DNA of 64,000 bases from contig NC_081406.1 in NCBI RefSeq assembly GCF_030272615.1, forward strand, positions 235,459,922 through 235,523,921. Direction: 5' to 3'. The position numbers and the translations under genes are program-made. The notes beneath the pieces are model-generated. The model did no database searches. It saw nothing but the letters and a program-made list of their open reading frames with translations, and was not told the DNA's origin. The stretch comes from Cryptomeria japonica (taxonomy: Eukaryota; Streptophyta; Pinopsida; Cupressales; Cupressaceae). Positions 1 to 11,110 of the stretch are shown piece after piece. Position 1 is the first letter of the stretch; each line of letters starts with the position of its first letter.

Positions 1-334
1 ATCAAAAATGGTAAAAGGCAAATTAGGGTTTACACCCTAATGGTGGAACATTTATTACGATAGGTGAAGAGTTTGTTTAAAAGGGATTTTCAAGTCATTT
101 TCACTTATCAATTTGCGAGCGAAGAAGTTTTCAAGTGTAGAGCAAAAAAAGGCAATTTGTCTTGCAATTTAGAGATATTTCAAAACTTTGAAGAAGAATC
201 AGAAGATAATATCAATCGGTCAAGTGTAGAACTCAAAGCGGTAATTCAGTAACCCAAGTAGTATGTGGAGAAGCGGAATTTGCAAGCCCTAAATCTTGAC
301 ATGCGAAGGTATTTTTTGAGTTTCTCTATTTATC
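1..334 (+). other. Leader between (unseen) gag and ORF2 of element A
   Basis: No recognisable coding sequence. A 62-codon open stretch at 64-252 (non-ATG start) has no familiar motif and no counterpart in B or C, so it is not called as a gene. The last bases before ORF2 (TTTATC then ATGG) resemble those before ORF2 of element B (TTTATCA then ATGG), so the leader may carry a conserved start context. This is an inference from two copies. Confidence 0.4.
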
Positions 335-3300
335 ATGGCTTTTGCATTGCACTCTAGTTCTAGTGCACCCATTGATTCAGTTGATATCATCCAACGGAAG
401 GCAAAATATAATGCCCTATCCCAAATACCTATTGGCATTATAGTTGAGGAAGGGATTTTGGATTATATTGACTATAAAATTGAAGACCTAGGATCTCTAG
501 TGATCCATTCTCAGTTAAGCCTATTATGTGGGAAGGACAAGAAGATCAAATCGAAATACAGCATCTTGGAAAAGAAGAAGCTTCACAATGCGGTCTATTT
601 TCTTGAAGAATTTACAGATGATCACATCTGCATCATTCTAAGTAGAGTGCACGGTGACAAAATGTATTTAGAACGAACACATGACATCACACTGGAAGCG
701 ATTCATGCTGTCACTAGTTTCTATAACAATGTAGATGTGCCTACCCTAAGGAAAGTCATTAAGATGGAAATAACCAAGCTCACCAGTTTTGCGAGCGACC
801 AAAGGGGAATGATTGTCAATACCATCAAGGATGATCTGGTCAAATATGCCTGCATGGTGATAGGTTACTGGACATTCCATGCCAAAAGAATTAACTTTGT
901 CTCTACTGCAGCAGTAAATGCCGCCTATAGGATGATCATGGAAGATGCCTCATTTGATGTATGCACTTGTATGCAAAGGTAACCTCTGGTGAATTTGAAG
1001 TCAATCAAACAGGACAATGCCTTGAAGTTTAAATTTGGATAACTATTGGTTGGATTGTTCTTCTACTTCCAAGGCTACTTCCTAGGAGTCGGTGATATTT
1101 AGTGGTCTGCTAACCAACCAGTTACCAAGCAAATCAGAGAAAGTCTTCAAGAGGTTGGAACCGGTTATCCCAAAGTCTTGAACAAATACTTTGATGAGTT
1201 CAAACACAAGATGAGCCAAAGGGTGAGAATATCTGGTGATATTGTCAAGAAGTATGAAGAGGACATCTGCTTCACCATCAGAGTAGATGAGTGTATAATG
1301 GAGGTGGTTGAGCCTAGAAAAGAAAAGGTGGAACCTATGGGATATGAGGTAATGTATGATATGCTAGACAAGTATGCTTCTACCCTACTTGCCTCACTGC
1401 TTGATCCTAAGAAGAAGAGAACCGACACCTATCTGGAAAGGGTTACACCGGTTGAAGAGCCTTCAGTAAAGAAGGGAAAGGTAGTAACATCTGTATCGAC
1501 ACTGATTACTTCAGTAAGTCCTAAAGTGACCAAGTGGTCACTAGCAAAGAAAAAATTGGAAGTTGCACCAACCAAGGTATTTGAGAGGAAGCAGAAGAGA
1601 AAAGGAAACACACTGGACTCAAAGGACACAGAATCTGAAGAACAACCTAAGAAGACTAGGCAAACAAGGAAGAAGACAAAGACAACCAGCAATGAACCGA
1701 CATCATCATCACTGGTAAATATTGATATTTCCTCTTATAAATCTTTGACACATTGTCAAAGAACTATCAAGAATATTAGGAGAAAAGTGCTGAGTGATTT
1801 AGTAGATTGTTTTGATGATTTCAATGACAATGAGAAAGAGGAAGTAGAACAGGAAGTCATTCAATAATTATGTATTAATGACCGGTCGCCATCAAAAATT
1901 AAATCTGTGACACCAGATTCTTTATACAATTCTTTAGATAACAAATGACACATTGCCATAGAAAAGGAACACGAAATATGAGAGGAAATATTTGCTCAAT
2001 ATTTTCCTGATGAGTCTAATTCAGAAATTTATGAAGTAATGGAAAAATATGAAGGCCTCTTCTTCATGAGAAGAAGGAGACTCTTGTTGCTAGAAGGGAA
2101 AGTCCCTAAAGTGGTAAAAGATACCCACTCTCATGCCCAAGCCGCTCTGAGATTGCACCAAGTGTTTGAAGCCAACAAAAAAGATGAACAAGAACCAAAA
2201 ATTGAAAAACTGGATGAGGTGTATAATAGTGAAGGAGAACAAGTCACTAATCAAATGGACCCTATTGATATTGATGCTTTGGATGGTGAAAATGTCACCC
2301 CGGATACAACAAAGGACAAAGCTGACAAAGAGAAAGTGGACAAGGAGAAACAGGACAAAGAAAAGGCTAACAAAGAGCAAGCAAAGAATGAGAAAAAGAA
2401 ACAAGAGGAGGAAAAGAGAAAATAGGAAGAGAAGAGGAAACAAACAAAAGAGGAGAAAAAGAGAAAAAAGGAGGAGGAAAAGAGAAAACAAGAAGAGGAT
2501 GAAAAGATAAAATAGGAAGAGAAGAGGAAACAAACTAGAGAGGAGAAAAAGAGAAAAGAGGAGGAGGAAAAGAGAAAAGAAGAAGAGGAGAAGAAGAAAT
2601 AGGAAGAGGAGAAGAAGAAGAAGGAAGAAGAAAAGAAACAGGAAGAGGAGAAGAGGAAGAAGGAAGAGGAGAAGAAGAAGAAGGAAGAGGAGAAGAAGAA
2701 GAAGAAGGAAGAAGAAAAGAAATAGGAAGAGGAGAAGAAGAAGTAGGAAGAGAAGTAGAAAGAAGAAGAAAGGAAGAAGGAAGAAGAGAAAAGAAAGAAA
2801 GAAGCAGAGGAGAAAAAGAAGGAAGAAGAAGAAAAGCAAAAAGCCAAGGATAATGAGGAACCGGAAAAGAGCGTACAAGTGGAGACCCCAAAGGCAATCG
2901 GTAGTCAAGCCAAACCGGCTGACATTATCAGTCCCATTGACCTCCAATCTGCAAATGAAATGGAGCTACTGCAAAGCATTAAGCTTTCCCAAGAGCAACT
3001 AGAAGCGCTAAGGAGGAAAAAGGAGGAAGGTGTTATTCAAACTGCGGTGGCAACTCTTACCAGTTTGATTCCCGATACCAATCTCCCAAGTAACAATTCC
3101 TCTCTAGCTCAACTAAAACTCCTATGAACAGTTGTAGAGGACCAAGTGCAATGCCTGGAAGATGTTGTTGAAGCCAATGCACAAAAGAAGCATCAAAAGG
3201 CTCTGAACACTACCCTAGTGAAGAAGTTAAATGAGCTCCGGTCAAAACTTCAGAAGGCATAGAAGGACATAAGACATGCTATGGATGAGGGGAATCTACT

Positions 3301-3745
3301 AATTAGTAAGATTAGTCAACCCCATCTATTTTGTGATGATGTGCTTGCACAGAAGGAGAAGTTGCAATCTGACCTACAAGCATATATAAGCACCTTCAAG
3401 ACACCCTATGATTCCTTCACCACATTTGGGCAAACCATTCACTAGTTTCAACTCCAGACTGCAAGAATAGAGTTAGAGATGAGAAATTGGATATGAGATC
3501 TATAGGAACTCCAACTAGTTCTACTACCACGACTACAAATGCTTCAAAAGTGCTATCTCAATCTGGATGCCTTAACGGTAAATCAAGAAATGAGTACCTT
3601 GGATGCCATGGAGGAATAGGTTTTCCAGATGCAAATGGAAAGTGAGGTTGCTACCTCATTGCTTGAGTCATGGTATTTATCCATGAAGACATTTATACAG
3701 GACTTTAAATCAGTTTTTGACAAGTTTCACTCTTTATTGTCATAA
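335..3745 (+). pseudogene. ORF2 of element A (non-pol second protein, decayed)
   Basis: Start chosen at ATG 335, in the same position and context as ORF2 of element B. The N-terminal part (335-982, open for 215 codons) carries the family motif LSRVHG, followed by an IT.EAI..VT segment. After a frameshift near 980-1160 the second conserved block continues at 1178-1867 with MEVVEPR and MGYEV, matching MEVVVPR/MGYEA in B and MELVHPR/MGYEV in C. Next comes a basic linker, then an extreme Lys/Glu coiled-coil region (about 2160-2870), a short conserved tail (2879-3127) and a heptad-like C-terminus ending at TAA 3743-3745. In the low-complexity part several stops are TAG where neighbouring repeats keep CAG. 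Function unknown. The LSRVHG block loosely recalls plant transposon-associated Gag-like domains, but that is only an impression. Confidence 0.65.
2402..2870 (+). repeat. Near-pure purine tract encoding Lys/Glu repeats
   Basis: About 470 bases almost entirely A and G on the + strand, built from GAGGAGAAGAAG-like units. In the ORF2 frame it encodes K/E-rich repeats expected to form a long charged helix or coiled coil. Interruptions are mainly T, several of them in TAG codons (for example near 2423, 2513, 2599 and 2723). Elements B and C have no equally long tract at this point, so it looks like an expansion specific to element A. Confidence 0.85.
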
Positions 3746-4024
3746 ACACTTATTATTTTAATGATAATGGAAACAGGGGTTATTTAGTTGTACTTTGTCA
3801 TTGTTGGCAAAGGGGGATTAGTATTCTGTATTTAAAATTTGGATGCATGTTATGTATACTTTCATGTTTATCTCTATAAGAGAGTAGTATACATTGTATT
3901 TTCTACAAAAGGGGTAGTGTATATGCTTAGGGGGAGTAATTTTGATTATGACATTTTTTTTTTGTAAAACACTTAGATGTCAAAATTTTTCCTAAGTGTT
4001 TCCATCAATGCCAAAGGGGGAGAT
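3746..4024 (+). other. 3' untranslated tail and polypurine tract of element A
   Basis: AT-rich tail after the ORF2 stop. It contains a GGGGGAGTAAT stretch near 3931 and ends with the polypurine tract CCAAAGGGGGAGAT (4011-4024) directly before the LTR start TGTTGGCATT. Adjacency of purine tract and TG is the expected plus-strand priming layout of LTR retrotransposons. Confidence 0.75.
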
Positions 4025-5187
4025 TGTTGGCATTTTTGATGATGTCATTGATGGACACACACTTGCTTTGAGATCACTTTTTGTATGTATGAGTTATGCT
4101 CAACCAGTATTTGTTCCAAACCGATATTGTGTATTAGAGCCTTTAGGATATCAGTTTTTGCAGAGAGTGTCTACCGATCCCAAGCAGTATGAAGAGCTCA
4201 AGCAGATCGAGGATCTCAAGTGGTACAAAGGAACTGAAGTGACAGTTATCATTTTTCCCAGTCTTCATTTTGGCAAACTGGTAATCGGTAAAATATGTGA
4301 ACTGGTAATAGGTAAATGTATGAACCGGTATTACTCTATGATGAGTTACCAACCAGTATTATTTTTGTGATGAGTTATCATCCATCGACACTTTGGTGGT
4401 GATTGTATGTCGTGTTACCAAATGTGTCCAGATGCACTGAACTTAGGAACTTGCAATGTAATCCTATTGGACCGACATGAAATTAGATTCCTTTATAAGG
4501 ACATCATGTCTAGGGTTTTAGCAGTGTCAGGGTTTTTGTGTGATTGATGAAATTTTTTAATGTGCAATCTTAAAAGAGAAGATCAAGTCTATGTGTAGTA
4601 ACAGAGTGTGGATTTACTAAAGACTGAAGTAATGTTGAAATGCATTGGCAATGACCTATCATGGACCTAATCAAGCTGACTATGCTATTTGCTAGATCAT
4701 GCACTTTTTGATTACTCACATCTTTGACGAGTCTGTAACCCTTAACCAAGTAGGCCTAGCAAAGCCTTTGTAAATCCTGGAACAAGGTGGTTCACAATTG
4801 TGGATCTGAAATCCTCTCACAAGGTAGTCTTTAATCGGGCTTATCTCCTAATAGAGATTGAGATTACTCACAGGATCTATTCTAGTAAAGAACATTCTAT
4901 GACCTTAACCGGTCTGACCTTAATCAGTCTGGTTACTATTGTACAGATAGTTACTTGTGAGTTTCATCTCACCATGGTTTTTCCCATTTGGGTTTCCATG
5001 TCAAAATCTCCTGTGTTATGGTGATTGTGCTTCTGTGGGTGAATGCCTTATTTGCTGTTTGGTTTGGATTTGTGTTAACCAATTTTTTAGTAAAACTGTT
5101 ATACCGATTTACTGCTAAACTATTTAAGTGTTTAAGTTCAGTATTTTTGGGTATACTAATTCACCCCCCCCTCTTAGTATTCATCAT
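4025..5187 (+). mobile_element. 3' LTR of element A (end missing)
   Basis: Begins TGTTGGCATT right after a polypurine tract. It carries landmarks seen in the other LTRs here: a GTCATTGATG segment near the start, a TTTTTCCCAT/TTTCCATG block near 4978-5000 and the TTCACCCCCC..CTCTTAGTAT block near 5158-5180 that precedes the LTR end. The expected end (CTTTGGG..CCTAACA) is absent: at about 5188 the sequence passes into the interior of a different LTR family (TGTAAGCCGAC). A deletion or recombination breakpoint is inferred. Confidence 0.7.
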
Positions 5188-5189
5188 TT

Positions 5190-5766
5190 GTAAGCCGACA
5201 AGGCGTATTGTAATAAGACTCATATATAAGTATGAGATCTTGTAGATCATTTTAGATGTGGACATGGGAGGATTATTTGCAGAAGTGATGTGTGAATATT
5301 AAGGTAGATTTTGGAGTAAGGTTTATGGTTATTGTATGAGCTTCAACCAGTATTGAACCTGGCATAGCAGATGTTGAACTAAAGCAGTACATTATAGTGG
5401 ATTTGCATAATCCATTTTGTAAGTCAGTGAGACTTCCTTTTGTAATTAAGCAGTGAGCTTTAGGTACTTGGCCTTCCTACATGTGAAAACCCCTATTGTA
5501 AGTAATATCCATTCATTGGCCAGTGAGTGAATATTGTGGGTCACAAATTCCACTAAGGTTTTTCCCACACTGGGTTTCCTCATTAAAAATCTTGTGTTAT
5601 GGTGTGCTTTCTATGTTGTGTTTATTGTTCATATTTACTGCATTAATTCTTGCTTACTAGTACACTATTTTGGAATGCAATTTATTGAATAAGGTCAAAA
5701 AATATATTTACTAGTTAGATACTGATTCACCCCCCCCCCCTCTCAATATCTTTGGGAATCCTACCA
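5190..5766 (+). mobile_element. 5' LTR of element B, first ~210 bp missing
   Basis: Aligns by eye with 11321-11867: GTAAGCCGACAAGGC, the CTCATATATAAGTATGAGATCT promoter-like segment, TGCATAATCCATTTTGTAAGTCAGTGAGACTTCC, and the poly-C block before CTTTGGGAATCCTACCA. It ends two bases before the TGGTATCAGAGC primer site. It contains an extra stretch near 5245-5275 absent from the 3' LTR. Confidence 0.8.
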
Positions 5767-5768
5767 AT

Positions 5769-5780
5769 TGGTATCAGAGC
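5769..5780 (+). promoter_or_regulatory. Primer-binding site for initiator tRNA-Met
   Basis: TGGTATCAGAGC, the complement of the plant initiator Met-tRNA 3' end, lies two bases after the 5' LTR end. This is the minus-strand priming site typical of Ty1/copia-type and related plant elements, and it fixes the LTR boundary. Confidence 0.9.
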
Positions 5781-5837
5781 CTGGTCCTCTATTTTTAAAA
5801 GCTTAACAACTTGAGGGAGATTCTAAAACTAGTATAG

Positions 5838-7075
5838 ATGGATAACTTGAGAAAGCAATTGGAAACAACTCTTGCAGATTATGATGTAGAAAAGTTGAAG
5901 AATATCAAACTTGAAGATGATCTAAAGGCTGCATAGGAAATCAATCAAGGACTTCGAGAGAATCTTACTATAGCTAGAATCAAAAGAAGAGAACTTCATG
6001 AGAAGATATAGAATGATGATGATGAAAAAGAAACTCTTAATGATCTTGTAAGTAAGATGAAGCAAGAAAACATGACCTTGAGGAATGAGATGCAAGATAT
6101 GACTATGAGATTTTGTAAAGACACTGAAGATAGAAAGAAGAATGAAGATGACTTGAATAGGAGAATCAATGATGTTGGAACTGAAAATCTAAGACTTAGT
6201 CATGAAAATGATATGTTGAAGACAGATCTGATTCACTAAAGATAGAAAGAAGAATGAAGAATATGACTATGAGATTTTGTAAAGACACTGAAGACCGAAA
6301 GAAGAATGAAGATGAATTGACTAGGAGAATCAATGATGCTGGAACTAAAAATCTAAGACTTATTCATGAAAATGATATGTTGAAGATAGATCTGATTCAC
6401 TTAGAACATGATAAAACTGAACTCATGAGGTAGAAGGATTTCTTGGAAAATGAGTTGGCTACTGCAAATCAACACAAAGAGAAATTCAAGAAAAGTTCAG
6501 AAGAACTTGATGATATGTTGAAAAATTAGAAACCTAATGGAGATACTAATGGACTTGACTTTGAGGTTAGTGAAAGCTCCGGTACTGCAAACAATCATGA
6601 TCACAGTAAACCGGTAAGATAATTTAATGCCTACAAATTTAATGGGAAATGCTTTAACTGTAACAAGTATGGTCATAGAGAAAATCAGTGTAGATCTAGA
6701 AACTATTAGAACACTAATTCTCCCACCGGTCAATATTCAAAATGCAACAAAATTGGTCATAATTTAGAAAATTGCAGAATGAATGTAAGATGTTATGTTT
6801 GTGGAAGATTTGGACACTTATCTAATCAATACAGAACACATACCGACATAGGATATGGAAAGGCTATTCAAAAAAACAATGTGACTTGTTATGCTTGTAA
6901 CAAGATTGGACATATTGCAAAATTTTGTAGAAGTAAGACATCACTGACAAATAATAAAGGACCTAGTTTGAAAGGTAAAGAGAAGGTTGGAAAGGTAAAA
7001 CAAGAATTTTCAAAACAATGGATTAGAAAGAGAGATCAGAATGTTGATGAGACTATTCCTTCACCGGTAGAATAA
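5838..7075 (+). pseudogene. gag: Gag-like coiled-coil protein with four CCHC zinc knuckles (element B)
   Basis: Start at ATG 5838 shortly after the primer site. The first ~250 codons are Glu/Lys/Leu/Asn-rich with heptad character, consistent with a coiled coil, and include an imperfect internal duplication (about 6057-6238 repeated at 6241-6400). The C-terminal part has four CCHC-type knuckles: near 6649-6692 (C-F-N-C..GH..C), 6737-6776, 6793-6835 (last Cys replaced by Tyr) and 6888-6932 (CYAC..GHIAKFC). Such knuckles bind nucleic acid in retroelement Gag. Several in-frame stops (near 5935, 6009, 6237, 6432) show it is dead. The element C copy (36403-38336) has the same architecture. Copia Gag usually has one knuckle, so four is notable. 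Confidence 0.75.
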
Positions 7076-7416
7076 AGTATCACTCCACTGATAGGAGATT
7101 CTTCATCTAATTGAAAAGAAACCCTTTGGTTTTATGGCAACTAATTTAAAATCATGCTAGTTTACCCTCGGTTGATGGAAAGAAGATAAATTGCTTCTTT
7201 ACCGGCAGGTGTGTTAAATTTCACTTAATCAATAGGCATTTACTGTGGCAGTTGAAGGAAAAGACATTATAAAGCAAGTGTTTTTCAATCTTTTTCACTC
7301 ACCGAGCATTCATATTTCCTAAGAGCACAAAAAACCTGAGCGAAGGCATCCACAATGAAAAGTGAAGCAAAATCTTTCAAGCATCCAAACCTAAAGGCAG
7401 ATTAAGGTATTTATCA
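7076..7416 (+). other. Spacer between Gag and ORF2 of element B
   Basis: About 340 bases with no open frame of note. The equivalent interval exists in element A (1-334) and element C (about 36030-36402), so Gag and ORF2 are consistently separate reading units rather than one polyprotein. How ORF2 would be expressed (internal promoter, splicing or reinitiation) cannot be read from the sequence. Confidence 0.5.
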
Positions 7417-10400
7417 ATGGCTTCCTCCTCTGCTCCTGAATTCATTGCAAACCCTACTGTTGTTGAAGTGGTTAAACACCCTAGGCCCGTATTCAAAATC
7501 ACACCCAAAGTAGCAAAGCAGGATGATACCCTAGGTGCATTCTCTAAAATCCCTAAAGGAGTTGCATATGTAGAAAACCCTAGGATATACATACATTGTC
7601 ATATTGAGGAACTAGGTACTGATGAAATCATGAATATGTACCAGACTATCATTTATGATGAGAATGGTGTTGTGAAACTAGAACATAAAATCATAGAAAC
7701 CCTAGGTTTTGTGGAAATACTTGATACTTTGGATTTCCCTAAGGAAGTTGTGAGGATTGTACTTAGTAGAGTTCATGGAGAATTATTTTGGCTTGATTCT
7801 ATCCATAAGATCACTAGAGAAGCAGTAAAGGTAGTGACTGGCTTACCTTCCACTGATAGCACCTTCCACCGATAGCAGGCCTGACAAATATAAGAAAGTT
7901 CCAAATAACACTGTGATGACATTAAATGGTGCAACCCATGACAATAGATCCTTGAGAGTCAATGATGTGAAAGACATAAATGTTAGATTCATTAGCATGA
8001 TACTAGGATACAAAACTACACATGCTAACATATTAAACTCTATTTCTAGTTTATGTATCAAGATTTCTTATGATATGGTGAATAGTAATGCTAAGATAGA
8101 TAAATGTGAATGGTTGAAGGATGAATTGATTGACAACTTGAAGAAAATCAAAGGTGATAAGAAAGGTACTTTCAGATTTGGTAATCTACTTGTGTGCCTA
8201 ATGCTATATATTACAAAGGTAGTTCCTAGTATAAGAAGGAAGGAATTTGGTTTTGACATACTAATAGGTAAACAACTATTAGATATCTTTACTAGCATGG
8301 GAACTAACAGGGAAAACAATATAATTAAATATTTCCAAGCATTTAAGGCCAGAGTGAAAACAAGGGAAAGGCTACCTCAAGACATTGTTGACAAATATTA
8401 GAAAGAAATTTGTTTTGTTATCAAGAAAGATGAAATCTGGATGGAGGTAGTGGTTCCTAGAACTATTTGGGTGACAGAAATGGGTTATGAGGCTGATGTA
8501 AACATAATTGAGACATAAGCCAAAGCCCTACTTGAAGCCCCTAGAGAACCTGAAGAGAAAATATTTGGTAGTGTTGAAACCATTGAAAGCCAAGTACAAA
8601 CACTTAAACAAAGGAATAAAAGAGAGAAAACTATCAGAAAAGCATCTAAACAGGTGAAAGAGATCAAGGAAAGTATATTGAATATCACCGGTATTAAGGA
8701 AAGGGACTTGGAAGGGTTACAACCAGAAGCTCACCTCTCACTAGTTGGAACTTCATCTAATAGTGAAATCTTAGCTGAGTTTAAGAGAGTAGAAAGGAAA
8801 AGAAAACCTTCACCGACACCCTCTCCTACACCAAAGAGAACATGAAGGAAACAATAGGTAGCAAGGCCACCAACAAAGAAACTGACACCAAGGAAGAAGA
8901 AGGAAAAATAGGTTATTCCTCCTTTAGACAATATTTTGAATGAAATAACGGATAATGGAAACTTGTCTAATGTCATTAAACTATATAATAATTTTACAAA
9001 TGGAGAAAATGAAAGCATAGAAAATAGTATCATTGTACACCTAAATATCTATAAGAAATTTTTGATAGAGGTTGTAGATGATCTACCCAGTGACTTGTGT
9101 AGATAACTTGATGCCAAGAGGCTAGCTATTATGGAATTGGATAAGAAAATAAAAGTTGAAAAGCTACTTGTTGTACACCCTGTTAAATCAGTAGAAGAAA
9201 TTGATGAGTTAATAGGTGAGGCTAACAGGACAGTATTTTCTAGTGGTCACTGACATGTATCCTTAATGGTAGGTAGAGTTAATGAAATCGTTGAAGAGAC
9301 AACAAATAAATGGGATCTTCTTTGTGGAGAAATAGACGCAAGAAGAACTCAATAGACCTAAAACATTTAAGGTATATCAAAAGGATAATGATAAAGGTAA
9401 AGGGAAGGTAGGTGGACTAACCAACATAAAAGTAACAAACAATTTGCCACCACCTCCTTCTATTACTCCACCAGTTGAAACTGTTGACACACCGACAACT
9501 AAGAATATAAATCCTGATTCTGAAGTTTTGTATACAATGAATATTGATACACAAGAGGTCAATATTGTGGTTGATAAGGAAACCACTGGTGAGAATAAAT
9601 ATGTGGTTACTGAGCCACCGGTTGACAATATTGTAGTTGAAACACCAGCTGATAATGTTGAAATTGGGGTTGGGACACACCTTGAGAAAACTAAACAATC
9701 AATTGATCCCCTGGTTACTGGAATGGATACTGACAATACCATTAATGAAAACATTGAAAACCCTATAGAGTTAGAGAAACTAGCTAATAAACTAGTTGAG
9801 ATACAGGCAGTGGACAATATAGAGGTGCATATTGAGAAACCGGCAGTGAATACCACTGAGACTTCATCAGAGAAACCAACAGTACAGAGCACAATGAAAC
9901 CCACTGAGGTACAAGTTGAGAAACAAGAAGACAAAAAGGTTGAGTCATAGGTTCATACGGAGGTAGTACCACCGCCAACAACTGTGAAGCCTAAACCTTT
10001 GCTGATAGAAACATAGGCACAAACTGACCTACCAAAGGTCAATACAAGAAAAGAGGTTACTCACACCAGTGGAATGCAAATTTTTAAGGTAGTTGGACAA
10101 TCATCTGGTTCTTCCATGACATAATTTAGACCAACTAATGTGACAGAGGTATTATTGGATTCAATTAAGAAAATCATAGTGTGTAATGCACTAGCATATA
10201 AGGCTATTGATGATACCATTCCTATTCTAAAACTGATTGCACCCAAGTACAATGTGAAAAATAAAGATTCTTTAAGTCAATTAGACACATTGTCTAAGTA
10301 TATCACCGGTAGCATATTGATAGTTGAACAAATAAATGAGGAGACATTTAGAGAGAAAATGAATAAGGAAAAAGAGAAATTCTTTGATGAGACAATAAAA

Positions 10401-10910
10401 AAGTGCATGGGACATATTGACACACTCTTACCGGCACTAAGAAAAACAATAATGGAGTTTAAGGAATTGTATAGAGACACTAGTAAGACTAATATTTTGA
10501 CAGTGGATATAGATAAGAAGATCAGTAATGTGTAGAAAGAAATAAATGATATAGCTAACAACATCATTGGTTCACCTGAACCAATATCAGTTATAGAGCA
10601 GAGGATAGCTTAATTTGAGGAAAAACTTGAGAAATTGGAGAAGGAAAAGGAAAGAATAAAAGGAAAGGCAAAAGATCTAAAATGTAGACTCAGTCCCAAA
10701 TTGGATTAACTCATCTCTTTAAGGAAAGAGATATTAGAGGCACTTGTTCAAGGACTAAAGACACTAGAAGAGAAAATGCATCACCTCACCAATACCATTC
10801 AAATAACAGAGGCAACATTGAAGGACAGTGACAGGTTCACTTAGAGCCTGAATTTTGTATTAGCAAACCTTTTTCAGATTGTAACCAACCAAGTACAAGG
10901 TTTTATCTGA
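7417..10910 (+). pseudogene. ORF2 of element B (non-pol second protein)
   Basis: Start at ATG 7417. The best-preserved copy: long open stretches at 7417-7875, 7913-8401, 9444-9950 and 10140-10535 fall in compatible order with few frameshifts. Block 1 has VLSRVHGELFWLD then ITREAVKVVTG. Block 2 (7913-8401) has KGTFRFGNLLVCLMLY, then LPQDIVDKY at its end, followed by MEVVVPR and MGYEADV near 8440-8500. Then come a basic linker, a Thr/Glu/Val-rich region (9444-9950) and a coiled-coil C-terminus (10140-10910). No metal-binding or catalytic triad typical of protease, RNase H, integrase or RT is seen. A short duplication (CACTGATAGCACCTTCCACCGATAG, 7851-7875) breaks the frame. Role unknown; a structural or packaging protein is conceivable. 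Confidence 0.7.
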
Positions 10911-11110
10911 TAACTACACTCAATTGACATTTTGACAACCTTTGTCATTGATGTCAAAGGGGGAGTAGTAGAGAAGAGAAAAGTCCAATGACTTAGAGAT
11001 CATCTGCTCAGGGGGAGCACACAGTTTTGGTAAGATTTTTGGACTTCAATTTTTGCATACAATTTTGAATTTTTCTCATGGGTGTTGCCATCAATGCCAA
11101 AAGGGGCAAT
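10911..11110 (+). other. 3' tail and polypurine tract of element B
   Basis: Contains two purine-rich runs (AAAGGGGGAGTAG near 10957 and AGGGGGAGCAC near 11010) and the terminal AAAAGGGGCAAT directly before the LTR start at 11111. No open frame. Confidence 0.65.

Larger units (their letters stand above)
1..5187 (+). mobile_element. Element A: 5'-cut, pol-less LTR retrotransposon with ORF2 and one 3' LTR
   Basis: The window opens inside the element. What is visible is a leader (1-334), the long ORF2 reading region (335-3745), a 3' tail, a polypurine tract at 4011-4024 and an LTR from 4025. Gag and the 5' LTR lie before the window. ORF2 is homologous by eye to ORF2 of elements B and C, and no reverse transcriptase, integrase or protease motif occurs between ORF2 and the LTR. 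The LTR loses its normal end near 5187, where a different LTR begins. The element is dead: it has several stops and frameshifts. Confidence 0.75.

Noticed and set aside
2166-2510. Lys/Arg-rich + strand open frame
   Set aside because: Alternative frame of the Lys/Glu repeat region; no homologue in B or C.
2090-2947. Long - strand open frame rich in Phe/Leu
   Set aside because: It is the complement of the purine tract in ORF2-A; composition alone keeps it open.
5769-5780. tRNA gene at the Met-tRNA match
   Set aside because: Only 12 bases complementary to a tRNA end, next to an LTR; a primer-binding site, not a gene.
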